Shown: positions 11,656-24,381, counted from the first letter of the stretch. The stretch is DNA of 64,000 nt from Amoebophrya sp. A120 (GCA_905178155.1 CAJINV010000005.1:4198918-4262917), one strand, 5' to 3'. The notes: generated from the letters alone by a model not told the origin. A program made the numbers and translations.

Positions 11656-14600
11656 CTATTTTTTTTCGGAAAAGAAAAGGGCTGCGCGTTCGATCATCGA
11701 TCCTGTAGTCCTATCCTCGTCCTCGCCTGCAACTCGAAGAACGAGCAAGTCAGGTCCTCGATTTCTCAGTAGGTGCAGCCTCCATCCGAGGCCAGCATTG
11801 ATGAAGAATACTGAACGAGGGCAAGAGTTGGTTCTTCGCACCACCTAAAAGTTTTTCTTCTTCGTGCTACGTATCCACATGATTGGCATCACAAATTAAT
11901 ATCAACAAAAAACATCAACATCAAACAATATGAATTACATGCGAGGTTGAGCAGCTGCACGAAGAGGGCTATCCTTCAGGAAAAAGCTAGCATAGCATTG
12001 TTGATTTTTGTGTAGTAGTTCTTTGAAAAGCTACAACTGCGCAAAAATCCGCCTTGCGTGACATGGGGAGCACAGCTTCTCTCGGCCACACTTTTCACGT
12101 ATCATTTCTCGTGTCTTTTTTTTCCAGTCTATGCATTCGTTGGAGCTTGGTCGTTGCGTTGCTGCAACCATCTATGCTAGTCATTTCCTGTAGGATAGAG
12201 GCTCTGGGTCTCTTGAGGAGTATGGCGAACTCACTCATATACCCGCCAACTGCTTCGGTCAAATAGGCCAACATGGCGCTTCTAGTTGCTGCCTATGCAT
12301 TGCAAATATGTCTTGTCTGCCTGGATGTCTTGTGCATTATTGAAGTATGTGAAGATCTATCGAGGCAGTAGCTCTCGTCCGAGACAATAAGCCTATCGGT
12401 ATGAGTCTACCTTTCACAAAAAGCAAGAAAAGAATAGCGGCCCGGACCCACTTTCTATCTTGTCAACCGATACCGCAATAAAGGCCAGCACGTCTTTCTC
12501 ATGCAAGATGGGCAACAACAACATGAAATCGTAAATGACATCAGCCTGTAATGCGTACTTCACATGCCTTTCAGACGGCTGTCGCCGGTGGTCCAGAACC
12601 AGACTCTCGTCTGAGTCGCTTTTTTATAGTAAATCTAAGCTGCCCGGACGAAGTAGACATAGTCGCTGTTGATACTGCCGCACCAATGCCGCTTGAAGAT
12701 GTGTGTCTTTTTAGTGCCCGCTTGTTCTTTCCCAAGCACTGCCGCAGTTGCTCTTCGACAAGTTGAAAGAACTTCTTTATAGAATTAATCGTGTAGAATA
12801 TGTTGTAACGTGTCAAATCTGTACTTACTATACGTAGTCGCTGAAAGTGTCGAATGCGTTGTGATGCTGGAGTTCTCGCTATGTATCTATACTGACAGGT
12901 TAGGCAGCACTTCTACTTTTTACGCGTATTTGTGAGTGCAGCATGTCTCCACGATAGAGCTTTACTTCGGAATGTCTCGAGTCCTTCCCTTGCGTAATAT
13001 GGAGTCAGCTTTTCTACTAGTAAAAAGATATCAATATCTTCGGCTAGACACCTGCGAAAATCGATGATCGATAGATGGTTTCTTTGGTGCGTGTGTTGCT
13101 CCACGGAGTGGGGGCCAGGGCCAGACTACTGGCACAGTACAAACACTTCCTCGATACAACCCGGTGACGTGTCGACTGCGTGCATGACTCAGCTTTATTT
13201 GAGTGCTCGACTCCGTGCTCGAAATAAACTTGCACCTTTACTATTTTTCCTGCGATACACGACATACAAGTCCCAAGAATCCAGCTTCCAAGCTTAGCAT
13301 ATACAAGGTGTAATCCGTACCCATTTTCCAACTCCCACAGCTTGTCGTTGGTAGTTCCCAACCCCTGGCCCAGATATACGGATGAAAATCAACAACCACC
13401 GTTGGCATTTTCCAGCGCCAACTTTGCAACTTTTGGCGCACGGCCTTCCTTGATGAAGATCCACGGCGTGCTTCATCCTGTTACGACCCACGCCGGCGCC
13501 CTTGTCTTTTTTTTCAAAAAGGAAAGTCCAACAGAGGAACCTGACTTGAAAAGGCTTGCATGGGTTGGAAAACCTGAAAAGGCTGACTGGAATTCGAAGT
13601 CTGGATAGAATTCGAAGGTGCGCACAGCCCGCGACGGTCCGAGAAACGAAAAAAAATCGGGAGTCTCGGGTGTATTAAAGGACGAGCAACCTCCTTTAAC
13701 CAGGTGGCTCGTGTTTCACGGCGCCATCTTTTCAAGTTTGGGCATGTTTGAAACTTGAAACGAGGCGGATGAATAAAGCATCGTTTCCAATCTCAAAACC
13801 AACAGGAGATAAAGCTGCTGTGCTTTTCTGTAGCTCTTGAGATTTGAAAAGATTCTCCTGCTTCGGCATCTTTTGAAATCTTGCAACCTAAAGATCCTGC
13901 CGCGCTTCAGACTTGAAAAGTTGCCAAATGGACACCTTCGCAAATCTTAGAAGCGATGAAAGAAGAGTAAAATAAGCGCCCCCGAGCCGACAAAGATCGG
14001 CCATACCCAAGAACCAAATGAGGCGACAAAGCTCGCGGGCAAGACTCCCCGGGCCAGTTCTATTCAGAGAAAACGCTGGCAAAAAGCTGAGGCTGTCGCA
14101 TTTTCAACGCGAGGGCGTTTTGACTTCGCTTCCTTGTGGGGCGATGCGCCGTGCGTTTGCAATGCATCTTTTCACATTTGTTGAATTGGCCATGGACCTG
14201 GTTCACATCTTTTGACGCGGAAAACAAAAGGATAGGTAGCAAAACAGAGAAGCCCGTGGGAATGAGCTGTCTAGGCAGTTTTGGAAGCATCTTCACACAG
14301 GAAGCAGTAGTCCGAGGGGCGAAGGGGTCCGGCACGCTTCCAACACTTTTTTTTCGAATTTCAACGCGTTGCAAATTTGAAGGGATGGGCGGGGGCGTCT
14401 TCTGCAAGTGCATACGTTCAGACTTTAACGCATCACAATATCTTTGGCTTGCGCGGCACCTCTTCTTTGTCGCTGCCGAGCACTCGCGCGTCGTGTCTTC
14501 CGAGGAAAGGACAACGCGCTACCATTTCACTGACGGCTCCAACACTCAGCCAGGATTGATGGCCAAACGCGGAACAGAGGTATACTAAGAAGGCGCAAAG

Positions 14601-16235
14601 GTCGTCGAAAGACCGAGTCCGTTCTATCCGGAGGGAGTCGCCTTCTTACTTTCAGATGCCGCAAGGAAAGGACGGAGCTTTTGTTTCTTGCTGCTACTGT
14701 ACCATACAAAATGCGCTTCAAGAGATGCGGCACCTGAAGCAGCTTGCACTGATTATGCGAAACTTGCCGCGTTCATCGAAAAAATGATCTTTATGAAAGT
14801 AAGTTAGCGAGCTTCGCGATCAGATGAAGTTAACGTTTTATCGACAACACTCGGCCGACAAACATGAGTGGCCGCTTTGTTCGCTGCACACAGAACAATT
14901 GTGGGAAATAAAAAGAAAATCAGATCGATGGCATTGGCAACTGCGAAAAAACGCGGAAAAATAAAAATTCGAAAAATGCTGAATATCATTTTGATTTTTA
15001 TTTTGCTTTTGAGCACCGGCATCGCTCCTACCGTAATACGTTTTTGCTTGCTCGCCTCCTCCTTTCCGACATGCTAGTGGAGATGGACGCTATGTATTGT
15101 TAAAGATCTGTGCATTCCTTGGAGGTGGAGGTGGTCTTTGTTCTGCATTGTAACATCAAGACAAGCTGCTCTACTCCTTGACTTCAGTTTTCAACTTCGA
15201 TCAAATTCAAATCTTGTTTCACTGACTGGCTGGCAGTGGGTGGTGGTCAACGGTGGCCTCTAACTCTATCTCTACTATGATTTATCGATTATAATTATGG
15301 AACAGCCATCTGGATCCAGGAGGATATGTGTGTGCCTCCATATCTATCCAGGAGTATTCGATCATGTGTCTTGTCTGGCGCAGGGAACATTCATAAGTAA
15401 CGAAAGGAGCAGCGCGCGACATGTGTAAATAGCAAACGCGGCGAAGTGAATACGCAATGTTCATCAGGCTTCTCCTGCGATAGAATTGCCGTGCCATGAA
15501 GTAGAAAGTCGCGGCCGCGCCACGGGGCCTCGGTGTTCTGGCTTTGCGAGCGTTTTCTTCTGGCGCCCCTTTGGGCGCCCGAAATCGCCGGAACGCGATG
15601 CGGCGGGCGCCTCCCACGGGCGGCCTTTTTGCTGGGTCGCCATCGTCGTTTTTTAGATCGGTGACCGATTGAGCGCCGCCGACGTGTTTCGTTCGTCGCA
15701 GAGCAGAACGGGATGGACTACGAGACTTTTGCTCAAGAAAAAAATTGCTAAGCGTGAGAAATTGCTGGCCGCTTTTGGCGCGACATGCCAAGGAAGAAAG
15801 CTGCGAGGCCCGGTAAAGCGCGCCGACGCTAGAAAGCCCCTAGACTTTTTGGCGCGTGGAATGAATTCCGACGCAGCTTCAGACCACAAAACAAGGCACC
15901 ATATCTGACCCTAACCGAGAGGGGCCTGCGCATCGGTAAAAGGAAGCAAACAAAACAAAAAACGCAAGGGGCGGAGTGAAAGCTCTGCAGATGGCGGGGT
16001 GGGCTCGGGTTCTTTTTTCCCGTTTTCTTCCGCGGAAAAAGGCCGGAAAAATCGTGATAAATATCGGGCTGCATGTTGCCCAAAATGAATCGCGCGGCTG
16101 CGTATTTTCTTCCGCGGCCCCGGGCCCGTCGGTAAGGAAAATCCAGCGCGATTTCCTTGCGGCAATTTTTACGCCCTGCTCTTTTTAACGTATTATACTA
16201 GTAAAAAATACTCAGCGGCGCGCGTATCTTTTGCA
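11656..16235. other. Long stretch without a supported gene
   Basis: A decayed family A end (TATGCATTGCAAATATGTCT) is seen at 12295 without a clear partner. Weak minus-strand candidates at 12816-12571 and 13441-13241 are short and unsupported. 13540-13960 is rich in CTTGAAAAG-type words. 15480-16180 is GC-rich with repeated TTCTTCCGCGG words. No gene is claimed. Confidence 0.4.
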
Positions 16236-16722
16236 TTTTATGCACTATCCGCAGATGGGTCATCCTGTGGGATGAGTAATTCCTTCTGCGGAGGAGTGAA
16301 GGCGCCCGAAGCGCCCGAATCATGGAGCACCAACCCCTCTCCTTACAGAAGAAAGCAGAAGGGTCTCTGTCCGTTTATAGGCACGAGACCGCATGAACCA
16401 TCCGCAGACCAGTGCAAAACGATTCATCCCCCGAGGGGGTGAACCAGGGCGGGAGGGTGGGCAAAACTAACAACAGACCCGAGGGCCGTCCTCACACACA
16501 TACATCTTTCTCAGGTTCTGGCTACCGTCAACATGTCGTGCTAGGGCGGGGCCGATACATAAAATACCGCCCGCCCAGCCTCAGCCTTGGCTCACAGGCT
16601 CGCAAGACTGCTGCTGCCCGGGCATACATTTTATGCACTATCCGCAGATGGGTCATCCTGTGGGATGAATAATTCCTTCTGCGGAGGAGTGAAGGCGCCC
16701 GAATCATGGAGCACCAACCCCA
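16236..16722. repeat. Direct repeat of about 85-100 bp, two copies
   Basis: The segment starting TTTTATGCACTATCCGCAGA occurs at 16236-16340 and 16628-16722. The first copy has an extra GCGCCCGAA. The second copy directly follows copy 1 of the 165-bp repeat. Confidence 0.8.
16467..16631 (+). repeat. 165-bp direct repeat, copy 1
   Basis: Almost identical (one or two differences) to 17923-18088. It begins CTAACAACAGACCC and ends GGGCATACATTT. Together the copies bracket about 1.3 kb that holds the hairpin arrays. Confidence 0.9.
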
Positions 16723-17317
16723 TCGCCGAAGGAGCGCAGCGCCGAAGCAGCCCAAAGAACCCTGCGTCGCAGGCGACCAGCAGATGAATTTGGGCACCAG
16801 AATATGCCCCATAGATGAGGACGCAACACTCCAAAGGCGACGAGGTAAAGACGAAATAGCAACCCCCGAAAACGGACTCGAAGTAGCAGAAAAGCCCAGC
16901 CAGAAATGTGACCGCCGGCACTTCCCGTTGCGCATCAGGACGCGCGCCACTTTCACTGCCCAAACAAGCCGCAACCAATCCAATGAGAGGAGGGCTCCCG
17001 GTAGACTACACCAAAGCACCCCCGTCGGGTCCTGGAGCTACTCGCCCCATGCTTGCGAGTCGGCAAAAACCAGAAACCATACCAACCCCGGCAGCCGCAA
17101 GGCTGCCGGCGGCCTCGACCTTTCCCCCCCTTGCCTTGCCGGTGTTAGGTTTAACGGATTCAAACCGCCAGTGCCACACGTGCCGACTCAGCATGAGACG
17201 AAAAGCGCCAGGACCCAGCTAGACGCCGCAGCGTCGCTGCAACAACGCCCTCATTGAAAGGGAAACAAGTCAAAGCTCTCCCAGCCAGCGCTATGATAGG
17301 AGGCCAGCAAGGAGATA

Positions 17318-17722
17318 CGCACTCGCCGAAGCGAGGATCCAGACATCGACATGTGTCAAACTCCGCTACGGAGAGACCATCCAGGACAGACCCACTCGCC
17401 GAAGCGAGGAGCCAGACATGAGTCATCCTCCACTGCGGAGAGACCAGACAGGAAATCCTCACTCGCCGAAGCGAGGAACCAGACATGATCATCCTCCACT
17501 GCGGAGAGACCAGACCGGACAAACTCACTCGCCGAAGCGAGGAACCAGACATGAGTCATCCTCCACTGCGGAGAGACCAGACAGGACAAACTCACTCGCC
17601 GAAGCGAGGAGCCATACAGGGGCGATCCTCCACCACGGAGAGACCACACAGGACACTCACTCGCCGAAGCGAGGAACAGACAGGCGTCATCCTCCACTGC
17701 GGAGAGACCAGACAGGGATCAT
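17318..17722. repeat. 67-bp tandem array with CTCGC-CGAA-GCGAG hairpins
   Basis: Six units of about 65-70 bp each contain CACTCGCCGAAGCGAGG, a perfect 5-bp stem closed by a CGAA loop, and most contain CCTCCACTGCGGAGAG. Open frames through it follow from the period and look non-coding. Confidence 0.85.
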
Positions 17723-17866
17723 CCTCACCGAAGTGAGGGCAGCCCACAATCATCCTCACCGAAGTGAGGGCAGACAGGGATCATCCTCACCGAAGTGAGG
17801 GCAGCCCACGATCATCCTCACCGAAGTGAGGGCAGACAAGTATCATCCTCACCAAAGTGAGGGCAT
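17723..17866. repeat. About 31-bp tandem array with CCTCAC-CGAA-GTGAGG hairpins
   Basis: Five units carry CCTCACCGAAGTGAGG, a 6-bp stem with the same CGAA loop; the last reads CCAAAG. Spacers alternate between GCAGCCCAC and GCAGACAGG types. Confidence 0.85.
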
Positions 17867-17922
17867 ATGACATACTACCACGGCAGGGGCGTAACTCCCT
17901 GGAACCTGAGAAACTATCAAAA

Positions 17923-18088
17923 GCTAACAACAGACCCGGGGGCCGTCCTCACACACATACATCTTTCTCAGGTTCTGGCTACCGTCAACATGTCGTGCTA
18001 GGGCGGGGCCGATACATAAAATACCGCCCGCCCAGCCTCAGCCTTGGCTCACAGGCTCGCAAGACTGCTGCTGCCCGGGCATACATTT
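17923..18088 (+). repeat. 165-bp direct repeat, copy 2
   Basis: Partner of 16467-16631. The near identity points to a recent duplication or gene-conversion event. Confidence 0.9.
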
Positions 18089-18474
18089 ACTCTACCCCGC
18101 TTAATTCACCCGCGATCGAGACCCTTTTCGACCCCCCTTCCGGGGCAAAGTGAGGCCGCCCAGCCCCGGCAGCGCTCTTCGAATAAAGGGGGCACCGAGG
18201 GGGTCCGAAAGCCGGCGCCTCGTTGCGACGAGGAATAAATTGCAGAAGATGCACCTTTCTCATAAGCGCTATACATTCATAAAGGTCTCGGAGGCCGGAC
18301 AGCGATCAAGAGTTTTTTATCGGAGCTTTCCCATAGGCCAGGCCCGGCAGGCCCTTTTTCGGTAGGCAGGTTGGTAGTTGGGCAGGGCGGTGCTGTGAAC
18401 TAGATGAGATTGATGCTAACTGAGGCGCTTCCGCTCTCAAATTCTGCGTCTTTCTCCCAGTGCTTCTGGCTTCC

Positions 18475-19110
18475 TACCTACCTACCTATCTACCTACCTA
18501 CCTACCAGCGCCCTTGCTTGCTTCCAATTAACCACGGCGCAGCGACTGGCGCTCGGCTGTCTACCAAACCTATCTCCTAGGACGTCTGTCGTGGTGGCGC
18601 GCAGGCCACGGCCGGACGCTCTACTCGACCTACAACCTACCACCGTGGAGGAGGGCAGGTCGTGGCCCGCTGGTTTGCCCGGCCTTCCTACCTACTATCG
18701 TGGCGGCGAGCGCAGGTCACGGCCGGAACATCTGCCCGACATACCTACCGCCGTGGTGGCGCGCAGGCCGTGGCCCACTGATCTACCCGGGCGACCTACT
18801 ACTGTGGGGCGCAGCGCGCGGGCCATTGGTGAGGACCTACCCGGCCTGCCTACTAATCAGGTGGCGCGCAGGTCCGGGCCGGGCGATCTGCTCGGCCTAC
18901 CTCCAACCAACCCCCACCATGGTGGCGCGCAACCCATTACCCGCCGGCTTGCTCGGCCTGCCTACTACCGCGGTGCGTTGCGCGCAGGCCATGGCCGGGC
19001 GGTCTGCCCGGCGTGCCTACCTACCTACCTACCACCGTGGCTGGCGACGCGCAGGTCGCGGCCCGTTGATCTACCCGGCCTACCTACTACTGTGGTGGCA
19101 CGCTTGTCAT
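18475..19110. repeat. CCTA microsatellite and degenerate GC-rich minisatellite
   Basis: 18475-18508 is mostly (CCTA)n. From 18590 on, units of about 60-65 bp repeat the theme CTACCTACTACCGTGGTGGC, GCGCAGG, CACGGCC and CTGCCCGGC. Plus-strand open frames here repeat the same degenerate peptide and are judged non-coding. Confidence 0.75.
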
Positions 19111-19489
19111 GGCCGAAAAATCTGCCCGACCCATCTTCGAATTTTGCCAACCGCATTACCGCAGAAAGCCGCCATGCAGTGTCATGCTGAGCTAGGTGAC
19201 CCCACTGCCTACGACCCCAGCCAATTCTCGAGCATTATTTCCGGCTGAACATCTTCGCGCCACCCGCTCACTTTCCACAAGAAAAACACCCGCGAACACC
19301 GATCCACACAGACCACCGGCGAGGCACGACTCGACGCCAAGCACGCGGATAATGTGGCAAAATTTTATCCATGACAGGCAGCGCGAAAAAGGCCTTAGTA
19401 TGAACACAGCACGCGCCAAAACCTTGCCCATCTGTCCTGAAAAGACAGGGAGCGGGTTCCAAGTTGGCAACGTTCCCAATTGATGATTT

Positions 19490-19640
19490 TTCAGTTTTTT
19501 AATTTTTTTGTATGGGGTTTTTTGCTTCTCTTGGAGTAGCAGATGTTTTGTTTTTTTTTTTTGTGCTGGGAGATTTTTTGTTTTTTTTTGTATTTGTGGG
19601 CTTTTTAAATAGTTTTGCGCTTTTTTTTGTGCTGGGAAAA
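19490..19640. repeat. T-rich repeated tract
   Basis: Runs of T alternate with copies of TTTTTGTGCTGGGA (near 19561 and 19622). No gene signal. Confidence 0.6.
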
Positions 19641-19799
19641 TTTTGCACATAATGCGACGAATCAGCGCACAGGTCAAGAAAAGCGAGTAGCGTTGATGTG
19701 AAACTATACCGCCGCTACAGCAACTGTGTGCTGACGGAAGCGCCTTGATATTGATACAGATACGTCCGACGCGGATATAAAAACTGACGCTACTGCTGT

Positions 19800-22520
19800 G
19801 CCGCAACAATACGGAACGTGACAAAGTCACGCCAGCTTGCCCAGGCATTTCAAGCTGGCGCCCAAAGCGAGCCCAACCCGCCGGTCCGCCATAACTAAGG
19901 GAGGTAGAAAGGCGGGCCGGCCTGCTGGCCAGCCACGCACGGGCGCGCTGCGGGGCGAGACGGGCAACACAGACTCGGGCCCGCCAGCGGATACGGCATT
20001 CCCCTGAAGCGGCCGGCCGCCCGGGAAGGGCCGGCGGGCGCCCAAAATTTGCGGTGGGCCACCCATCCAACCTCCTACCCGCCAAGAAACAAAAGTCGCG
20101 GCCGGGCGGGGGTCAGCCCGCCGGCGGGGGACCCTACATGCCGCTCGGCGCAGCACCAACGATGGGGCGGGATGGAAGGTAAAAAAGCAAAGCAAAAGGC
20201 GGTGGCGGGCCCCGTCGCTGTCTCCCATGGGGCAGCTTGCTACGCCCGGGCGCCGACGGCGAGCGGGCGTCCCCACCAGGGCAGCAACCGCAATCCGCCC
20301 AGACCGACAAAATAATTTGGGCGACCGCTGGCGGGCGCCGCCCCCCCTTCCAACAAGCGGAGCGCGGGCACAGCAAAAAGAAACTGCGACCACAAAAACA
20401 GGCGCCCAAGGGGCAAGGGGGATGCAGGCGCGCCACCTTCATCAGCGGCAGCGGGCGCGCCGCGCGCGCGGGCACAAAGCAAGGAAAGGCCCGGCTGGCC
20501 CATTCATTGCGGGGGAGGCCGGCGAGTCCCCTCGGCGCCGCGCCCGCTTTCTTGCATGCCGGGCATTACGTTTTCCTGCCGGGCGGCCAGCCGCCTTCCG
20601 CCTTGGAACAAGGCCAGCGGGCTGCACCGGGCCAACGCCCAAAGCAAAATCGGTGCCCCAGGAAGCAGGAACACACAATGCGCGCATGCTCTTCCCGCGG
20701 ACTCTCCTAACCAAGAGTGGGAGCGCGCAGTCCAGCCGTCCCGATCGATGCCCAGGCCGGCGGCCCAAGAAATCCGGCGCCACTTTCGCACGCCCCCCTC
20801 CCCCCAAGAGGGCGCCCCCCGCCCTCCACCGCCTCTCTCCAACGCCACAAGAAACACAAGAGAGCCTCGGGTGGGTTGCCAGAAATCGAGCAACAGGCGG
20901 TGGCTTCTGCTATCACACCTACAGACATGGTCCCTCCACAAGACCTCCAGGCGCGCCCGCGAGTAACTTCACTATGTTAAAGAGCTCTGGCTCAATTTCA
21001 TCGAGTTCAATGCTTCAAAGGCCGAAATCGATCAAATTTAGCCAGCACTTTTGTGGCTAAAGCCAGCGCGCGCGCTCGCTAAAGCCATCAGCCGGGGGGG
21101 TTAATTTTTGGCACTATGTACCTCCTTAGGCGCTGCCAATCCGCGGATAATACAGATCACAAACGCGAAGGCTTTGAAGCCTTAAGTTAAGGCTTCAAAG
21201 CCTTAAGCTAAGCTTTTGAAACCTTAACTTCTCGGATTTAATCCGAAAGACGCCAGTTTGCGAACTTCCCGGGCCCAGCCACCACAAAGAGATGGCGCGA
21301 GGCGTCTCATCGAGCCGGGGCAGGCTGCAATCGCCGCCCGGAAGCCGGTGCCGAACGATCCGGGGGGCCGCGGTCCCAGGGTTGGTCTCCGCTGGCCCGC
21401 GGCGATTGCGCGGGACATTTCGCCGAGCGGCCAAGGCTTGCCGCGGGGCGCGAGGAAGCCCCGGCACCCCCCAGGGCGCATCGGGGTGTGAAAAGACGTC
21501 GGGACACAAGCGTCGCCCGCCCGGCCTACCGGCGTGTGTGACGCGAACGAGGCACGCCCCCCCGGACCGCCAGCGCCGCTCCATACGCACGCCCGGACGG
21601 GGCCCACCCCTGTCCGACTCCACCGCGGCCAGGCAGAGGACAAGGGGGCGGCGAGGTAAAATAAACGAAGAACGGGCGCGCGCCCAAGCAATTGCGCCAA
21701 CCTGCGATCGATGGCACCCCTTCCGGTCAGGGACCTCGCCAAGCGAGCCGCGCCCCCCCCAGAAACCGCAAGGGCGCGCACGCAATCATATAATGCATTG
21801 GGCCCCGGCGGGCTTGCCCCGCCCGTTGTCCCGTGGCGGCCTCGCGCCCCGGGGCCGATCGCTCGCCCGCATTGCGCGCAACAAGATACGCAAGTAATAG
21901 CTACCGCCAGCTTGCGCCCTGGTAGGTGCCCCGCCAGCTTGCGCCCATAATCGCGTCCCGCCATGCTATTGCCACCCACCGCTCGGGGGCCGAGTGGGCG
22001 GGGGCGCCTCGATGCGGCGGGCGGACACGCGGAGCCCCCCCGGCCCTTGCCTGCCAGGCTGGCCCGCCGCGGATTAATATTGTTGTGCGGCATCACCACG
22101 GCCGCGCAAAGGGCTGGGCAGGACCAGCCAAAATATGTATCTTCGGAGCCCCGGGGGCGCCGCCTGGCACCCAATCCGCCAGCGCAGGGAGTGATGGTAG
22201 CGGCGCTCCCCTCCGGCTACAGCATGAAGCTTGCCGCCCCGCCATTCCTCCGCCACATCTTGCCGCGCACGCCCCCTAGGGAAGATTCGCCCGGCCCCTG
22301 TCTGTGCCCAAGGTGCCAGACCGTGCCGGACACCAATCCGTTGGGGCCGTGCCGAAATGTTTGGGCCGGGTGGGCGCACCGGGGCCGGCAAGGTCTCCCA
22401 AGTAGCGCCACCCGGAGGAGTAGGGAACGCGCCACACCGCGGAAACACATGCCAGCCTGCCTCGCCGGCCCTTTCACATTGCTGCCGCCTACCTCTCACT
22501 GACGCACAACGCTAGGCGCG
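19800..22520. other. GC-rich block without a supported gene
   Basis: Very GC-rich DNA in which long open frames appear in all frames, as base composition predicts. No domain, introner element or splice pattern is seen. A word pair GCGCTGCCANTCCGCGGA plus AATACAGATCACAAAC occurs at 21131-21164 and 22805-22840. Confidence 0.5.
21168..21204. repeat. Perfect 37-bp palindrome
   Basis: AAGGCTTTGAAGCCTTAA and its exact complement are separated by one G. A partial third copy follows (AAGCTTTTGAAACCTTAA). Confidence 0.9.
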
Positions 22521-22888
22521 TCGTGTGAAAACAAATCCTTTTGGGCACATGTCTTCACGCTTTTCGCATCTCGGAGAGGGCCGGCAGACTTCAACCAACA
22601 ATCCAAAACACTAGCGCGACGCTCCAGCAACGCCGCCCCATAACATGGAAAAACCCAACAAATAGCTTCCGAACTCTAGATTAATCCGAGACATGTATCA
22701 GATTTATCCGGAAAAATGCCGGATTTATCCGGCGAAAAGTTAATGTTTTTTATCCTTAACTTGATGTTTACTTTTTTATCTTCATTCTCCCTAAGCTTTT
22801 TGGGCGCTGCCACTCCGCGGACAATACAGATCACAAACACAACACTGCGCAACATCATAAAGGGGACATGTACAGCTGTGAGTTGAGC

Positions 22889-22992
22889 GTGTGTGCGTGC
22901 GTGGTGTTTTGTGTGTTTTGCGCGCGCGCACGCACACACACGTGCGCGCGCGCGCGCGTGCGTGCGCGGAGCTGCGTTTTTACGCGCACGCA
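22889..22992. repeat. Alternating purine-pyrimidine tract
   Basis: Long GTGCGTGCG, CGCGCGCACGCACACACA and GTGCGCGCGCGCGCG runs. Such tracts are prone to Z-DNA; function here is unknown. Confidence 0.8.
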
Positions 22993-23404
22993 CACACGCG
23001 AGCTTTTTGCGTAGCTGCGAATTGCTTTTCACGAAGAGACGCTTACGATAGCTACACAACTACTCGACCTCTGCATGTGTGTCTGTCCACAAATTGAAAT
23101 TCAACCTGTTTGCATCGTGCACGAAATAAACGTGCGAAAGCTTCATTGCCGACGTTGCATCCATAGGCCCTGTCGCTGAATTATTTCTGCGCCGTAGTAC
23201 TCCAGCACCCTATTGGAATCGCATCGGATGAACTTATCGCAAATCTCAATCAAAAGTTCATGGCACTGCGTATTGCGTAAAGCCTAACTTAAAAGCTCTG
23301 AACTTCTTGTGCAGTGGGTCCCGGGGGATCTGCACTTGCAGTAACTTCTTGTCGGTAGAAAAACAAACATCAAAAAACTGTGACCACAAGATTTCAATTA
23401 TCCG

Positions 23405-23560
23405 ATACAATTTCGAGTCTGAAAATCAACTTCGAGTTTGAGAATCAGCTTCGAGCTTGAGAATCACGCTCGAGCTTGGGCATCAGCCTCGCGCTTGAGT
23501 TTCGGAATCAGCTTCGCGCTTGAGTTTCGGAATCAGGTTCGCGCTTGGCTTTCGGACTCG
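23405..23560. repeat. Degenerate 24-30-bp tandem repeat
   Basis: The unit theme is TTCGAGCTTGAGAATCAGC, shifting to TTCGCGCTTGAGTTTCGGAA. No coding evidence. Confidence 0.7.
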
Positions 23561-23713
23561 AGTTGGAACATGAGTTTCAGGGCTTTTAGCTTTAGATAGG
23601 TGGCGATTGGCGTTGCCTCTTACCCCAACCCTCGATAGACGGACGCGGGTTTACATCTTTTCGCGAACTGGCACACGACTAGGAGGGGGCAGTGTGGACG
23701 CCTCTCTGGCGTT

Positions 23714-23812
23714 TTGATCGCCGGGGCCGAGTTTGATCGCCGGGGCCGGGATCATCGCCGGGACGGGGATCATCGCCGGGAAGGGGATCATCGCCGGGAC
23801 CGGGGTCGCCGG
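23714..23812. repeat. 19-bp tandem repeat
   Basis: Units of GATCATCGCCGGGACGGGG with small changes, about five copies, next to the 30-bp array. Confidence 0.8.
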
Positions 23813-23859
23813 CCCTCCAGCGCTTGCGCTACGGCAATCGATCAAAACTGGCGGCCCGA

Positions 23860-24200
23860 CGGACTGGGCCCGGGGCGACTGGCATGGGCGCGCGAGCGCA
23901 GGGGCGGCCAGATTGGGCGCCCGCGGCGGGGCCGGGGCGGCCAGATTGGGCGCGCCGGAGCTGGGGCGACCAGACTGGGCGCGCCGAAGCCGGGACGGCC
24001 AGACTGGAAACGCCGGGGCCGGGGCGACCAATCTGGGCGCGCCGGAACCGGGACGGCCACATCGGACGCGTCGGAGCCGGGGCGAGCAGATTGGGCGCGC
24101 CGGAAATGGAGCGACCAATCTGGGCGCGCCAGAGCCCAGACGACCACGCTGGGCGTGCCGGCACCGCGACGATCGGATTGGGAGCGCCGGCGCTTTTGGG
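23860..24200. repeat. 30-bp GC-rich minisatellite
   Basis: Units built on GACCAGACTGGGCGCGCCGG followed by an AGCCGGGGC-type tail repeat with a 30-bp period, about ten copies. The period is a multiple of three, so several frames stay open as decapeptide repeats. It lies just beyond the 3' end of the 1175-aa gene. Confidence 0.8.
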
Positions 24201-24381
24201 GCCGGCGCTTTTTTCTTTTTGCTTTGTTATCTAGAACTTGCATACTGGCGTTTGAATTTCCACCTCTAGTGCCTACTTACAGGCGAAGCTGGCGTTGCTA
24301 GTTACTTACGCTTCAAAACTTTTGAAAAATCACAGAACAAAACAAAAAACATCTGCCGAAGCCGATCCAAGAGAGACCGCG

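Noticed and set aside
12295-12540. Another family A introner
   Set aside because: Only one end (TATGCATTGCAAATATGTCT) is recognisable; no partner end or duplication was found.
13241-13441. 66-codon minus-strand frame
   Set aside because: Short, no ATG context or neighbouring exon, no recognisable domain.
17318-17866. CRISPR-like array
   Set aside because: The spacers are themselves repeated, the units are of two types, no cas genes are near and the genome is eukaryotic; it is a hairpin satellite.
20227-22502. Several long open frames in the GC-rich block on both strands
   Set aside because: Frames are open in all six readings because stop codons are rare in such composition; no motif or exon structure supports any.
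23714-24301. Plus-strand decapeptide-repeat proteins
   Set aside because: They follow from a 30-bp minisatellite that keeps three frames open equally; no reading frame is preferred.
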